Positions 1 to 7,829 of a stretch of DNA of 20,270 nt are shown piece after piece (within the stretch, counting starts at the first letter, position 1; each line of letters opens with the position of its first letter). Position numbers and translations under genes: made by a program. The DNA lies in assembly GCA_003641545.1 (NCBI GenBank), contig QNAU01000001.1, forward strand, positions 1 to 20,270. The letters run 5' to 3'. This DNA is from Thermotoga sp. GTDB lineage: Bacteria > Thermotogota > Thermotogae > B21-G9. Under the pieces are notes generated by a model, which had not been told where the DNA came from, did not search any database, and was given only the letters and a program-made list of their open reading frames with translations.

Positions 1-707
1 GTATCGGTCAACGACCAGTACGCGCTCACAACCACATCACCCATCAGATCCGTTAGAATCTTCTTGATCGTTATCATCATATCACCCAAACCGTGATGCG
101 GGATCATCCTTGCCCCTCTGTTCAACATCCTGTTAAATCCCGTGTTTTTGAATATCGATGCACTTATCACAAGGGATTTTATTCCTCTCTCCTCAAGGAT
201 CTGATGCACAGTCCTTCTCTTCAGAAATCTCGTTGGATCGATTCTCTTCAAGAACGAATCCCTTCCCATACCTGGAGGTGAGAATTCTATCATGTTCACC
301 AGAGAACCGTATTCCTTCAGGTAGAGGATGTAGCCGAGTATTCCATGTTCCAAAGGTGTACTCGCGGTCGAGATGGATACCAACGCAACGGAGGTGGTGG
401 AAGGAAAAACCGAGGTTATGGGAAAAAAGGTTCGGTTCACATACTTGAATTCCTTTTTACCAATCAGCCTCTTGAAACTCACGTATCCGAGAGCATCCAC
501 AACTATGAGGACGACCTTCCTTCTGTTTTCGACACCGTGTCCCAGAAGCTCTCCAAGTTGAATCGGTGGGTGAAATGTTGGGATACCGAAATGGTCCAAA
601 ATCGAATTGCTCAGATTCACGATCGAGAATCCTTCATAATTCGGGAGGATGAATTCCTCATCCATTCTTTTCTTCCTGATTTCGCGCAGTACATCCCTGT
701 AATCCAC
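1..707 (-). CDS. Alkaline-phosphatase-superfamily phosphoesterase (type I phosphodiesterase/nucleotide pyrophosphatase-like), C-terminus cut by window edge
   Basis: The first 235 codons are present and the gene runs off the left edge. The start is GTG at 707, 5 nt after GGAGGT; the ATG at 709 is in another frame that stops after about 30 codons. A hydrophobic strand ending in an aspartate (VVLIVVDALGY, Asp about residue 71) fits the first metal ligand of the superfamily. The segment FPSTTSVALVSI (about 101-112) fits the Thr nucleophile region, and EHGILGY (about 120-126) matches the conserved HG(I/V)xG element. No signal peptide is seen, so a cytoplasmic enzyme is likely. The remaining metal ligands would lie beyond the window. 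It follows the TGS GTPase by 14 nt and is probably co-transcribed with it and rho. Superfamily is seen in the sequence; the substrate is unknown. Confidence 0.8.
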   Translation of the reverse strand, partial: MDYRDVLREIRKKRMDEEFILPNYEGFSIVNLSNSILDHFGIPTFHPPIQLGELLGHGVENRRKVVLIVVDALGYVSFKRLIGKKEFKYVNRTFFPITSVFPSTTSVALVSISTASTPLEHGILGYILYLKEYGSLVNMIEFSPPGMGRDSFLKRIDPTRFLKRRTVHQILEERGIKSLVISASIFKNTGFNRMLNRGARMIPHHGLGDMMITIKKILTDLMGDVVVSAYWSLTD

Positions 708-721
708 ATTTTACCTCCTCG

Positions 722-1711
722 TCAGATCACGAGTTCTATGACATCCCCATCTTTCATCTCGTAATTCCTCTCGACGAATCTGTAGGTTCGTCTCTCCATA
801 TCCCACAGTTTTGCTCCCTTGAGCTTTTTTGAAAATTCCTTGTGTATCTCCTCCGCAAGATCGAGAACTGTGCTTCCTCTCCTCAAGACGAATGGTTTTT
901 CATAATCTGGCGGTTTTCCAGGCCTTTTGCTGTAAACCCTGACGATGTCCAAGAGTTCGAATATTTTCCTTTTGAGCTCCTCAAGATTACGACCTTCGAC
1001 AACCGATATGGGAACAACTGGAAATCTCGAATTCACGAATTCCATCAGCATCTCAAACCTTTCTTCGGCATAATCACGATCCATCTTGTTGACGACAATC
1101 ATGGCTCTCAAACCTATCCATCCAACATCCATTTCATCCTCGATCCTGTCCCAGTAGGGTTCTATCTTCCTCTCCCTCAAAACCTTCAAAATATATTCGT
1201 ATTCATCCAATATCTCATCATTTCCAGCGTCGAATATTAACAACATCCCATCGGATCTTCTGACCGCGTTCATCATGAGGGGATCCACATGTCCTCTGTG
1301 TATCGGAGGAAGGTCCACAAGCTGTATTTGAACATTTTCAAATTCCATCATACCAAGGTTGGGTTTCACCGTGGTAAATGGAAAATCCGCTATTTCAGGA
1401 TTTGAATTCGTCAGAGCTTTGAGTATGGATGATTTCCCTGAATTTGGGAAACCGAGAAGAACCACCTGCCCAGCCCCACTCTTTTTTATCAAGAATGGAT
1501 CGTATCTTGCGGTTTTTCTTCTCTCCTCTTCCGCCATTTCCTTCAATTTAGAGAGTTTTCTCTTCAGATCCGCATACAACTTGTCCGTTCCTTTATGTTT
1601 GGGGAGCAGGGCTATCAGTTTTTGAACTATCTCGATCTTCTCTTCAATCGTCTTGGCTCGTCTCAATTTCTCCTCAGTTCTCTTGTATTCCGGAGGGAGG
1701 TTGGCGGGCAA
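722..1711 (-). CDS. DRG/Obg-like GTPase with C-terminal TGS domain
   Basis: A 329-residue P-loop GTPase. Domains in order are a charged helical N-terminus (1-80), a G domain, and a TGS domain (about 256-329). G1 is GFPNSGKS (87-94), the switch I region has FPFTT (110-114), G3 is DLPP (133-136) and G4 is NKMD (208-211). The layout resembles the DRG (developmentally regulated GTP-binding) family, which is ribosome-associated in archaea and eukaryotes; a translation role here is inference. I placed the start at TTG 1711, giving MPANLPPEY, which fits the family N-terminus and lies 8 nt after GGGGG. The alternative TTG at 1744 overlaps the rho stop (TTGA) and adds 11 residues. G3 has Pro where GTPases usually have Gly (DxxG). 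It lies 29 nt after rho. Confidence 0.88.
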   Translation of the reverse strand: MPANLPPEYKRTEEKLRRAKTIEEKIEIVQKLIALLPKHKGTDKLYADLKRKLSKLKEMAEEERRKTARYDPFLIKKSGAGQVVLLGFPNSGKSSILKALTNSNPEIADFPFTTVKPNLGMMEFENVQIQLVDLPPIHRGHVDPLMMNAVRRSDGMLLIFDAGNDEILDEYEYILKVLRERKIEPYWDRIEDEMDVGWIGLRAMIVVNKMDRDYAEERFEMLMEFVNSRFPVVPISVVEGRNLEELKRKIFELLDIVRVYSKRPGKPPDYEKPFVLRRGSTVLDLAEEIHKEFSKKLKGAKLWDMERRTYRFVERNYEMKDGDVIELVI

Positions 1712-1740
1712 ATTATCAACCCCCAATGGAGAAATGCGGA

Positions 1741-3048
1741 TCAATACTTGAGCTTCTCCATATCTATCAGCGAAAGGAATTCCTCGTTGCTTCTCGTTTC
1801 CCTGAGTTTCTTGATGATTAACGTCAATCCTTCCTCCTCCGTCATGGTTGCAAGCATTCTTCTGAGAATCCAGACCTTTTTCAATTTATCCTCCGGCAAC
1901 ATGAGCTCTTCCTTTCTTGTGCCGGAGAGGTTGAGATTTATGGCGGGGAAGATCCTCTTGTTTGCGAGTTGTCTTGACAACACCAATTCCATGTTACCCG
2001 TTCCTTTGAATTCCTCGAATATGACCTCATCCATCTTACTTCCAGTTTCAACGAGAGCAGTGGCTATTATGGTGAGACTTCCTCCACCCTCGACATTTCT
2101 CGCCGCACCGAAGAAATGTTTCGGTTTGAACAGAGCAGCAGGGTCCACACCACCAGATAACAGTTTTCCACTTGGAGGGACAACGATGTTGTAAACCCTC
2201 GCAAGTCTCGTCAAACTGTCGAGGAATATGATGACATCGTGTCCGGACTCCACAAGCCTCTTCGCCATCTCGAGTGTGAGTTCCGCAACTTTTATCTGTT
2301 TCTCAGGTGGCATATCGAATGGAGCTGCCATTATCCGGGCGTTGACCGACCTTCTCATATCGGTCACTTCCTCTGGTCTCTCATCGATCAGAAGGACTAT
2401 TCTCTGCGTATCTGGATAATTCGCTGCTATTCCATTCGCGATTTCCTTCAAGAGAGTTGTTTTTCCAGCCTTTGGAGGAGCCACTATCAGACCTCTCTGA
2501 CCTTTCCCTACGGGTGCGAACAGATCCATTATCCTCGTGCTCAATATGGTTGGTTCCGTTTCGAGTATGTACTGCTCATTTGGATAAACCGGTGTCAGAT
2601 TTTCAAAATTTATTCTTTTCGTTGCTTCCTCAGGTGGCTTGTAATTTATAGCTTCTATCTTCAAAAGTGCATGGTACTTTTCACCTTCTTTGGGTGGCCT
2701 CACCTCCCCTGCGACTATATCCCCTGTGTTCAGGTTGAATTTCCTTATCTGGGATTGTGAGACGTAGATATCGTTGTTGCTTGGAAGAAGATTCTCACCT
2801 CTCAAAAAACCGTATCCATCCGGGTGTACCTCGAGTATTCCCTCCGCAAAAATGTAACCCGTTTCTCTCGCCTGGGCTGACAGAATTGCGAAGATCAACT
2901 CCCTTTTTCTCATGGCTGTGTAGTTGTTCACTCCGATCTGTTTTGCCACATCGTACAACTCTCTTATCTTCATATCCTGAAGTTTTGCGAAAGTGTATTC
3001 CACCGTCTCGACCAAGTTTTCTTTCTCGTTCGAAACCTTCTCTTTCAA
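1741..3048 (-). CDS. rho: Transcription termination factor Rho
   Basis: A 435-residue hexameric RNA helicase that ends transcripts using ATP. It contains an N-terminal Rho_N/SAP-like helical region (about 15-62). The cold-shock-like RNA-binding domain has an RNP1-type GYGFLR (78-83). The RecA-type ATPase has Walker A APPKAGKTT (190-198), LIDERPEEVTDM (220-231), Walker B VIIFLD (272-277) and SGGVDPAAL (298-306). It is full length and lacks the large insertions seen in some actinobacterial and Bacteroidetes Rho proteins. The start is TTG, 7 nt after GGGGGG; the nearby ATG at 3053 is out of frame. The 106-nt gap before it carries a hairpin at the end of rplQ, so rho may be partly uncoupled from the ribosomal genes. 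Rho often autoregulates by attenuation in its leader, but nothing here proves that. Confidence 0.97.
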   Translation of the reverse strand: MKEKVSNEKENLVETVEYTFAKLQDMKIRELYDVAKQIGVNNYTAMRKRELIFAILSAQARETGYIFAEGILEVHPDGYGFLRGENLLPSNNDIYVSQSQIRKFNLNTGDIVAGEVRPPKEGEKYHALLKIEAINYKPPEEATKRINFENLTPVYPNEQYILETEPTILSTRIMDLFAPVGKGQRGLIVAPPKAGKTTLLKEIANGIAANYPDTQRIVLLIDERPEEVTDMRRSVNARIMAAPFDMPPEKQIKVAELTLEMAKRLVESGHDVIIFLDSLTRLARVYNIVVPPSGKLLSGGVDPAALFKPKHFFGAARNVEGGGSLTIIATALVETGSKMDEVIFEEFKGTGNMELVLSRQLANKRIFPAINLNLSGTRKEELMLPEDKLKKVWILRRMLATMTEEEGLTLIIKKLRETRSNEEFLSLIDMEKLKY

Positions 3049-3120
3049 TGCATCACCCCCCTGAAATGTGTAAGATGGGATTGAAGTATTTCATGAGACA
3101 AAGAGCGGGAAGAAAGTGGA

Positions 3121-3167
3121 AAGGAAAATGCAAACACGAGGAGAGTTCAAGAACTCAACTCTCCTCG
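3121..3167 (-). terminator. Terminator-like hairpin overlapping the rplQ stop codon
   Basis: A perfect 11-bp inverted repeat (CGAGGAGAGTT at 3167-3157 and AACTCTCCTCG at 3147-3137) encloses a 9-nt loop. It is followed on the minus strand by a T-rich but interrupted tract (TGTTTGCATTTTCC). The upstream arm is made by the last sense codons of rplQ, and the TGA stop (3157-3155) straddles the arm and loop. A ribosome finishing rplQ would cover that arm. The interrupted T-tract suggests partial termination rather than a strong stop. The hairpin is seen; the termination role is inferred. Confidence 0.6.
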
Positions 3168-3529
3168 CCTTCCACAAGCTGAAGGATCGCCATTTCCGCT
3201 CCATCACCTTTCCTGTATCCGAGTCTGATGATTCTCGTGTATCCACCGTTTCTGTTCATGTATTTTGGGGCTATTTCCTCGACGATTTTGTTCGTCAACC
3301 TCCTATCGTTTATCTCCCTGTTCACCAACCTTCTTGCCCACAGGTCACCATTTTTCGCTCTCTTTGCTTTTGTTATTATCCTCTCTATGAAGGATCTGGC
3401 GACCTTGGCTTTCGCAACGGTTGTGACAATAGTTCCATGCTCAAAAACCTCGCGAGCTAAATTCCTCAGCAAAGACACCTTGTGGCTACCGTATCTGTTG
3501 AGCTTCTTATTCTTAACTCTATGCCTCAT
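3155..3529 (-). CDS. rplQ: Large-subunit ribosomal protein L17
   Basis: A 124-residue protein with the typical L17 N-terminus MRHRVKNKKLNR and the conserved basic helices (SLLRNLAREVFEHGTI, about 19-34), plus RLGYRKGDGAEMAILQL near the C-terminus. L17 lies near the peptide exit tunnel in the 50S subunit. The start is ATG, 8 nt after GGAGGT; that SD lies within the last codons of rpoA. Only 6 nt separate it from rpoA, the usual rpoA-rplQ pair ending the alpha operon. Its last codons form one arm of the hairpin described at 3121-3167. Confidence 0.98.
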   Translation of the reverse strand: MRHRVKNKKLNRYGSHKVSLLRNLAREVFEHGTIVTTVAKAKVARSFIERIITKAKRAKNGDLWARRLVNREINDRRLTNKIVEEIAPKYMNRNGGYTRIIRLGYRKGDGAEMAILQLVEGEES

Positions 3530-3535
3530 ACAGCT

Positions 3536-4561
3536 CTACCTCCCGTTGTCCTCTTTCAGTTTCAAACCGAACTTTTCCCACAATTTCTCCCTGACCTCTT
3601 GGAGGGATTTCTTACCAAAATTCTTTATCTTCAGGAGATCCTCCGGCTTTCTCTCTATCAGTTCTCCGATGGTCATTATCTTATCTCTCTTCAAACTGTT
3701 GAGTGAGCGGGCGGATAGTTCAAGCTCATCTATAGATTTCAAGAGTGTGTCCATCAGTTCTTCCTCGACCTTAGATTCCACTCCCTCTTCCTTCTCATCG
3801 ATCTTCTCTCTTTCTTCCTCCGATATCTCCACGAAACTCTCGAATCCAACTTCTTCCGTTGTTCCAAGGCTGTTCTTTATGACATCGAGAAGTTCAGAGA
3901 GAATGTTGCAAGCCTTTTTGACCGCTTCAACCGGTTTCACGGATTTCTTCGTCCAAACTTCCAGAATGAGTTTGTCATAATCGGTCCTCTTCCCGACCCT
4001 CACATTTTCGGTCAAGAAGTTGACTTTGACAACTGGACTGAAAACACCATCTATGGGGATCATCTGTATATCTTCCTCTTCCTCCCTTTCCGCAACTGGG
4101 ACGTATCCCTTACCCATCTCCGCGAAGATCTCCATGTAAAGGGTTGCCGATTCATTCAAGGTTGCTATGTGCTGCTCTGGATTCATCACTTCGACACCTG
4201 CCGGACACATTATGTCCCCTGCCTTGACATCTGCTGGTCCTTTCTTGTCTATGATCAACTTCACCTCGTTCATTACCGGGATGCTCGATCTCAACTGAAC
4301 TTTCTTGAGATTCAGTATTATCTCAATTATATCCTCCTTCACACCGTCTATCGTATCGTACTCGTGGTATTTATCCGGTATCTTCAGCTTCGTTATTGCG
4401 AGAGATGGGATGGAGGATAGAAGGACTCTTCTCAGAGCGTTACCTATGGTAACCGCATATCCCCGTTCCAGGGGGGATAGAACGAATCTCGCATAATAGT
4501 AATCTTTATCCTCCCGACTTTCCTCTATGACCAGTCTCTTTGGCATCACGTATTCAACCAT
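3536..4561 (-). CDS. rpoA: DNA-directed RNA polymerase subunit alpha
   Basis: A 341-residue alpha subunit, whose dimer scaffolds assembly of beta and beta'. The N-terminal domain carries the conserved [14 protein letters not shown] (40-53). An acidic linker (about 242-270, rich in Glu) leads to the C-terminal domain (about 272-335) with the helix-hairpin-helix segment [20 protein letters not shown], which contacts UP elements and activators. The start is ATG 4561. A second in-frame ATG at 4546 would remove 5 residues. The ATG has a modest local GGGAG 5 nt upstream and a perfect AAGGAGGTGA 26 nt upstream, with a 7-bp hairpin between (separate entry). It follows rpsD by 49 nt, one of the four longest gaps here. 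Confidence 0.98.
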   Translation of the reverse strand: MVEYVMPKRLVIEESREDKDYYYARFVLSPLERGYAVTIGNALRRVLLSSIPSLAITKLKIPDKYHEYDTIDGVKEDIIEIILNLKKVQLRSSIPVMNEVKLIIDKKGPADVKAGDIMCPAGVEVMNPEQHIATLNESATLYMEIFAEMGKGYVPVAEREEEEDIQMIPIDGVFSPVVKVNFLTENVRVGKRTDYDKLILEVWTKKSVKPVEAVKKACNILSELLDVIKNSLGTTEEVGFESFVEISEEEREKIDEKEEGVESKVEEELMDTLLKSIDELELSARSLNSLKRDKIMTIGELIERKPEDLLKIKNFGKKSLQEVREKLWEKFGLKLKEDNGR

Positions 4562-4600
4562 ATCCGCTCCCGGTCAAAAGACCAGGTTCACCTCCTTGAG
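4562..4600 (-). promoter_or_regulatory. Hairpin-bridged Shine-Dalgarno site before rpoA
   Basis: On the minus strand a perfect SD, AAGGAGGTGA (4597-4588), is followed after one base by CCTGGTC (4586-4580), a TTTT loop and GACCGGG (4575-4569). This makes a 7-bp stem with one G-T wobble. AGCGGAT (4568-4562) then precedes the ATG. Without folding the SD is 26 nt from the ATG; with the stem folded the gap is 8 nt. A competing small stem (TCTCC/GGAGG, TCAA loop) could instead hide the SD. Pairings are seen; function is inferred. Confidence 0.55.
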
Positions 4601-4610
4601 GAGAACATTA

Positions 4611-5237
4611 TCATTTAGAATACAACTCAACGATCGCCTGAACATCGATCGGAAGATCAACCTCATCCATCTCAGGATACCTGGAGAAAACACCCCTGAA
4701 ATTGTCGAGATCCACATCCAGCCATTTTGGAAGTGTTCTATCCTTGGCTGATTCCACGGCTTCCCTGACGAACGGAATTGATCTGCTCTTCTCCCTGATT
4801 TCAACGATGTCTCCCGGTTTCAACCTGTACGATGGTATGTCTACTTTTCTACCGTTTACAAGAACATGTCCATGTCTGACAAGTTGTCTAGCTTGAGCTC
4901 TGCTGAAAGCGAATCCCATCCTGTAAACAACGTTATCGAGCCTTGACTCGACTATCTTGACCAAGATCTCGCCGGTGACACCTTTTCTTCTACTAGCCTC
5001 CTCAAAATATCTCCTAAACTGCCTCTCAAGGACACCATATATACGCTTCATCGCTTGTTTTGCTCTCAACTGTATGGCATACTGTGTGAGCTTGGTTCTT
5101 CTCATCCCATGTTGTCCAGGGGCATAAGGTCTTTTTTCGAACGGACATTTGTCCGTGTAGCATTTTTGACCTTTTAAATAGAGTTTCATACCTTCCCTTC
5201 TGCACAATCTACACACAGGTCCAGTGTATCTTGCCAA
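4611..5237 (-). CDS. rpsD: Small-subunit ribosomal protein S4
   Basis: A 208-residue primary 16S rRNA-binding protein that starts 30S assembly. It is the zinc-binding form, with Cys9, Cys12, Cys26 and Cys31 near the N-terminus. The S4 RNA-binding domain covers about 98-160 ([20 protein letters not shown]), with the conserved [17 protein letters not shown] after it. The start is TTG 5237 ([10 protein letters not shown]), 8 nt after GGAGG, which fits the family N-terminus. It sits 18 nt after rpsK and 49 nt before rpoA. In E. coli and Bacillus S4 acts as a translational repressor of its own gene cluster; whether it binds the structured gap before rpoA is untested. Confidence 0.98.
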   Translation of the reverse strand: MARYTGPVCRLCRREGMKLYLKGQKCYTDKCPFEKRPYAPGQHGMRRTKLTQYAIQLRAKQAMKRIYGVLERQFRRYFEEASRRKGVTGEILVKIVESRLDNVVYRMGFAFSRAQARQLVRHGHVLVNGRKVDIPSYRLKPGDIVEIREKSRSIPFVREAVESAKDRTLPKWLDVDLDNFRGVFSRYPEMDEVDLPIDVQAIVELYSK

Positions 5238-5255
5238 AGTTACTCCCTCCTTCTA

Positions 5256-5648
5256 TCAAACCCTTCTTTTCTTCTTAGGCCTACAGCCATTGTGCGGTAT
5301 CGGTGTAACATCCTTTATCTGTAGAACCTCGAGCCCAGCCGCTTGAAGAGCCCTTATGGCTGCTTCCCTTCCAGGACCGGCTCCCTTGACCTCAACGTCC
5401 ACCCTTTTTAACCCCATCTTCAGGACTTCCTTCGCAACTTTATCAGCAGCAAGCTGTGCTGCGTAAGGTGTTCCCTTCTTCGTTCCATCGAATCCAACCG
5501 TTCCTCCACTTGCCCAAGCTATCACGTTACCATCCGGATCAGATATCGTGACGATGGTGTTGTTGAAGGTGGACTTTATGTGAGCAACACCCTTGTCTAT
5601 CATCAACTTCTTTTTCTTCTTCGCCCTTCTTCTCACCTTTTTTGCCAA
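5256..5648 (-). CDS. rpsK: Small-subunit ribosomal protein S11
   Basis: A 130-residue S11, part of the 30S platform. A very basic N-terminus ([12 protein letters not shown]) leads into the conserved core [18 protein letters not shown] (about 20-37), then [19 protein letters not shown] and the C-terminal [18 protein letters not shown]. The Asn-Gly in PHNG is the residue known to form isoaspartate in E. coli S11. The start is TTG 5648 with an SD (AAGGAGGGA) just upstream; this SD overlaps the TAA stop of rpsM, 13 nt away. The alpha-operon order rpsM-rpsK-rpsD is standard. Confidence 0.98.
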   Translation of the reverse strand: MAKKVRRRAKKKKKLMIDKGVAHIKSTFNNTIVTISDPDGNVIAWASGGTVGFDGTKKGTPYAAQLAADKVAKEVLKMGLKRVDVEVKGAGPGREAAIRALQAAGLEVLQIKDVTPIPHNGCRPKKKRRV

Positions 5649-5661
5649 GGTTCATCCCTCC

Positions 5662-6030
5662 TTACTTTTTCCTCTTTCCTATGCCCGGTCTTGGACCTTT
5701 TCTCGTCCTGGCATTGGTTCTGGTCCTCTGACCTCTGACCGGAAGACCGAGTCTGTGTCTTATCCCTCTGTAACATCCTATCTCTATCAATCTCTTTATG
5801 TTCCTTTGAACCTCCTGCCTCAGTTCTCCTTCAACTTTGTAATTCTCATTTATGAACTGGGTTATCTTGCTTATTTCCTCTTCCGTCAGATCCTTGACTC
5901 TCTTATTTGGATCTATACCGGTGGATTGAACTATTATCTTGGCTCTTGTTCTCCCAATACCGTATATGTAGGTCAACGCATATTCGACCTTCTTATTCGA
6001 TGGTAGTTCAACACCAACTATGCGTGCCAA
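5662..6030 (-). CDS. rpsM: Small-subunit ribosomal protein S13
   Basis: A 122-residue S13 of the 30S head, contacting the P-site tRNA and the 50S subunit. The core [15 protein letters not shown], a helix-turn region ([14 protein letters not shown]), [19 protein letters not shown] and a basic C-terminal tail [15 protein letters not shown] are all present. I chose TTG 6030, which gives the family-typical [10 protein letters not shown] and lies 9 nt after GGAGG. The ATG at 6036 adds two residues (Met-Asp) but is only 3 nt from the SD, which is too close. Only 21 nt separate it from rpmJ. Confidence 0.95.
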   Translation of the reverse strand: MARIVGVELPSNKKVEYALTYIYGIGRTRAKIIVQSTGIDPNKRVKDLTEEEISKITQFINENYKVEGELRQEVQRNIKRLIEIGCYRGIRHRLGLPVRGQRTRTNARTRKGPRPGIGKRKK

Positions 6031-6051
6031 ATCCATTCACCTCCCATACCA

Positions 6052-6168
6052 TCATCCCTGTCTCTGGTTGTGTTTTGGGTTTCTCGAACATATTACCATC
6101 ACTCTTCCCTTCCTTCTAACTATCCTGCAATACTCACATCTTTTCTTGACAGATGCTTTAACCTTCAT
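6052..6168 (-). CDS. rpmJ: Large-subunit ribosomal protein L36 (zinc form)
   Basis: A 38-residue protein, [14 protein letters not shown] at its start and [10 protein letters not shown] at its end. The zinc ligands Cys11, Cys14, Cys27 and His33 are all present, so this is the zinc-binding (C+) form. L36 sits at the base of the 50S L7/L12 stalk region. The ATG at 6168 lies inside infA: the two genes overlap by 11 nt in different frames, and its SD (GGAGGGAG) is within the last infA codons. This predicts translational coupling. The infA-rpmJ-rpsM order is common in bacteria. Confidence 0.97.
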   Translation of the reverse strand: MKVKASVKKRCEYCRIVRRKGRVMVICSRNPKHNQRQG

Positions 6169-6406
6169 TTGCTCTCCCTCCTCGCTCTATTTTCTTTCTG
6201 TATATTATTCTCCCCTTCGTCAGATCGTAAGGAGTGAGTTCCACTATAACTTTATCACCGGGCACGAGCCTTATGAAATTCTTTCTCATCCTACCGGAAA
6301 CATGTGCAAGGATCTTGAATCCGTTGACCAATTCGACTCTGAACATGGCGTTTGGATAAGCCTCAATTATCGTTCCCTCCATCTTGATCGTTTCCTCTTT
6401 GCTCAT
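6158..6406 (-). CDS. infA: Translation initiation factor IF-1
   Basis: An 82-residue S1-like OB-fold protein that binds the 30S A site during initiation. The start at ATG 6406 gives [22 protein letters not shown], the usual IF-1 N-terminus, with a purine-rich SD (AGGGGGGAAG) just upstream. The upstream ATG at 6421 overlaps the map stop codon (ATGA) and would add five residues. Conserved segments are [35 protein letters not shown] and the C-terminal [13 protein letters not shown] short extension ([10 protein letters not shown]) follows, part of which is encoded by the overlap with rpmJ. Confidence 0.96.
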   Translation of the reverse strand: MSKEETIKMEGTIIEAYPNAMFRVELVNGFKILAHVSGRMRKNFIRLVPGDKVIVELTPYDLTKGRIIYRKKIERGGRANEG

Positions 6407-6417
6407 GTCTTCCCCCC

Positions 6418-7164
6418 TCATAACCTTGAGAGTATCCTCACCCTATCCCTCAAAACAGCAATGGTATCCTCAAAATGGGCACTCCTGGAACCATCAACCG
6501 TTACAACTGTCCATCCATCCAGTATCCTCACCCTCCAATCCCCCATGGAGGTCATTGGTTCTATGGCAAGTGTCATACCCTCCATTATGAGAGGTCCCCT
6601 ACCAGGTGAACCGTAATTCGGTATCTGTGGAGCCTCGTGAAGATTTCTTCCGATACCGTGTCCCACAAAATCCCTTATGACGGAGAAACCATGAGATTCA
6701 ACATGATTTTGAATGGCACTGGATATGTCACCTATTCTGTTACCCACGATTGCTCTACTTATGCCAATGTCGAGGGCTTCCTTAGTTACCCTGTAAAGTT
6801 CTCTCGTTCTTTCATCAGCTTCACCGATTATATACGTTCTCGCAGCATCCCCATAGTATCCATCGTAAACAGTTCCAACATCCAAGGAAACTATATCACC
6901 ATTTTTAAAGATCTTATCTCTTCTTGGAAGCCCATGTATTACTTCCTCGTTGACAGAAACACAAGTGGCAGATGGATAACCGTTGTACCCCTTGAAAGCT
7001 GGAAGTGCTCCTCTCTTTTTTATTTCATCTTCAACAAATTTGTCCAAATCGTACGCACTCATTCCTTCCTCTATCACTTCAGCGACGAGTTCAAAGATCT
7101 CCGCAAGTATTTTGTTCGCTTTTTCCATGGTGTTTATCTCATCAGGTGTTTTCAAATATATCAA
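6418..7164 (-). CDS. map: Methionine aminopeptidase, type I
   Basis: A 248-residue enzyme that removes the initiator methionine from new proteins. The pita-bread fold ligands for the two metal ions are present: Asp95 (SLDVG), Asp106 (GDAART), His169 (VGHGIG), Glu202 (AIEP) and Glu232 (HFEDT); His77 (VIHG) matches the conserved substrate-binding histidine. There is no N-terminal zinc finger and no type II insert, so it is type Ib-like. The start is TTG 7164, overlapping the adk stop as TTGA and lying 9 nt after GGAGG. The secY-adk-map-infA neighbourhood is a classic arrangement. Confidence 0.97.
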   Translation of the reverse strand: MIYLKTPDEINTMEKANKILAEIFELVAEVIEEGMSAYDLDKFVEDEIKKRGALPAFKGYNGYPSATCVSVNEEVIHGLPRRDKIFKNGDIVSLDVGTVYDGYYGDAARTYIIGEADERTRELYRVTKEALDIGISRAIVGNRIGDISSAIQNHVESHGFSVIRDFVGHGIGRNLHEAPQIPNYGSPGRGPLIMEGMTLAIEPMTSMGDWRVRILDGWTVVTVDGSRSAHFEDTIAVLRDRVRILSRL

Positions 7165-7829
7165 ATTTGGTTTCCCTCCAGAACCTTCAAGATTTCTTCC
7201 TTCACCTTTTCCGGCTGGTGTTTTCCATCGATCCTCTCAAGAATACCCTTCTTATCGTAATACTCAATCAGTGGACTCGTCGATTCCATGTAAACTCTGT
7301 ATCTTCTTCTCACCGTTTCTTCCTTGTCGTCATCCCTCTGTATCAACTTGACCTTGCAAAGATCGCAGAGTTCATCCTCATTCGGTCTCAAATCCGGTAC
7401 GATGAGGTTGTAAACCTTACCACACTTTGGGCAGATTCTTCTGTTGGTTATCCTTCTCACGACATCATCTTCTGAAACATCGACAAGTATGACGATATCT
7501 AATTTTTCGTTCAGATTCTCGAGTATCTTCTCGAGTGATTCCGCCTGCTTCACCGTTCTCGGATATCCATCCAAGATGAAGCCCTTTCTACAATCATTCT
7601 CCTTCAACCTATTCTCAACGATCCTGTCCATCAATTCGTCTGGGACGAGATCTCCCCTCTCCATGATTTCTTTGACCTTCTTGCCAAGTTCACTACCGCT
7701 CTTCACCGCATCCCTGAGTATATCCCCCGTTGAAATGTGTGGAATACCAAGTAGAGCACTTATTATCTTCGCCTGGGTCCCCTTTCCAGCACCTGGAGGA
7801 CCGAGAAGTATCATCCTTCTCTTCATCAT
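7161..7829 (-). CDS. adk: Adenylate kinase, zinc-lid form
   Basis: A 222-residue long-type adenylate kinase (AMP + ATP to 2 ADP). The P-loop is [10 protein letters not shown] (10-19), the AMP site includes ISTGDILRD (32-40), and DGYPRT (87-92) is the conserved AMP-contact motif. The lid carries Cys133, Cys136, Cys155 and Cys158, the structural zinc site known from Gram-positive and thermophilic enzymes. The start is ATG 7829, overlapping the secY stop (ATGA); a second Met at 7826 is possible. The SD-like AGGGG lies within the secY C-terminal codons. Co-translation with secY and map is likely. Confidence 0.97.
   Translation of the reverse strand: MMKRRMILLGPPGAGKGTQAKIISALLGIPHISTGDILRDAVKSGSELGKKVKEIMERGDLVPDELMDRIVENRLKENDCRKGFILDGYPRTVKQAESLEKILENLNEKLDIVILVDVSEDDVVRRITNRRICPKCGKVYNLIVPDLRPNEDELCDLCKVKLIQRDDDKEETVRRRYRVYMESTSPLIEYYDKKGILERIDGKHQPEKVKEEILKVLEGNQI

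Noticed and set aside
345..764. Plus-strand open frames in the first 760 bases
   Set aside because: The minus-strand frame 707-1 gives a recognisable phosphoesterase with metal-site motifs; the plus-strand frames are its shadows.
3049..3110. A separate promoter for rho (TTGTCT and CATCTT 18 nt apart on the minus strand)
   Set aside because: Both boxes are weak and the -10 match is poor; I cannot support it without transcript-end data.
4561..4804. A 76-residue minus-strand frame at 4574-4804 within rpsD
   Set aside because: It overlaps the conserved S4 C-terminus in another frame and resembles no known protein.
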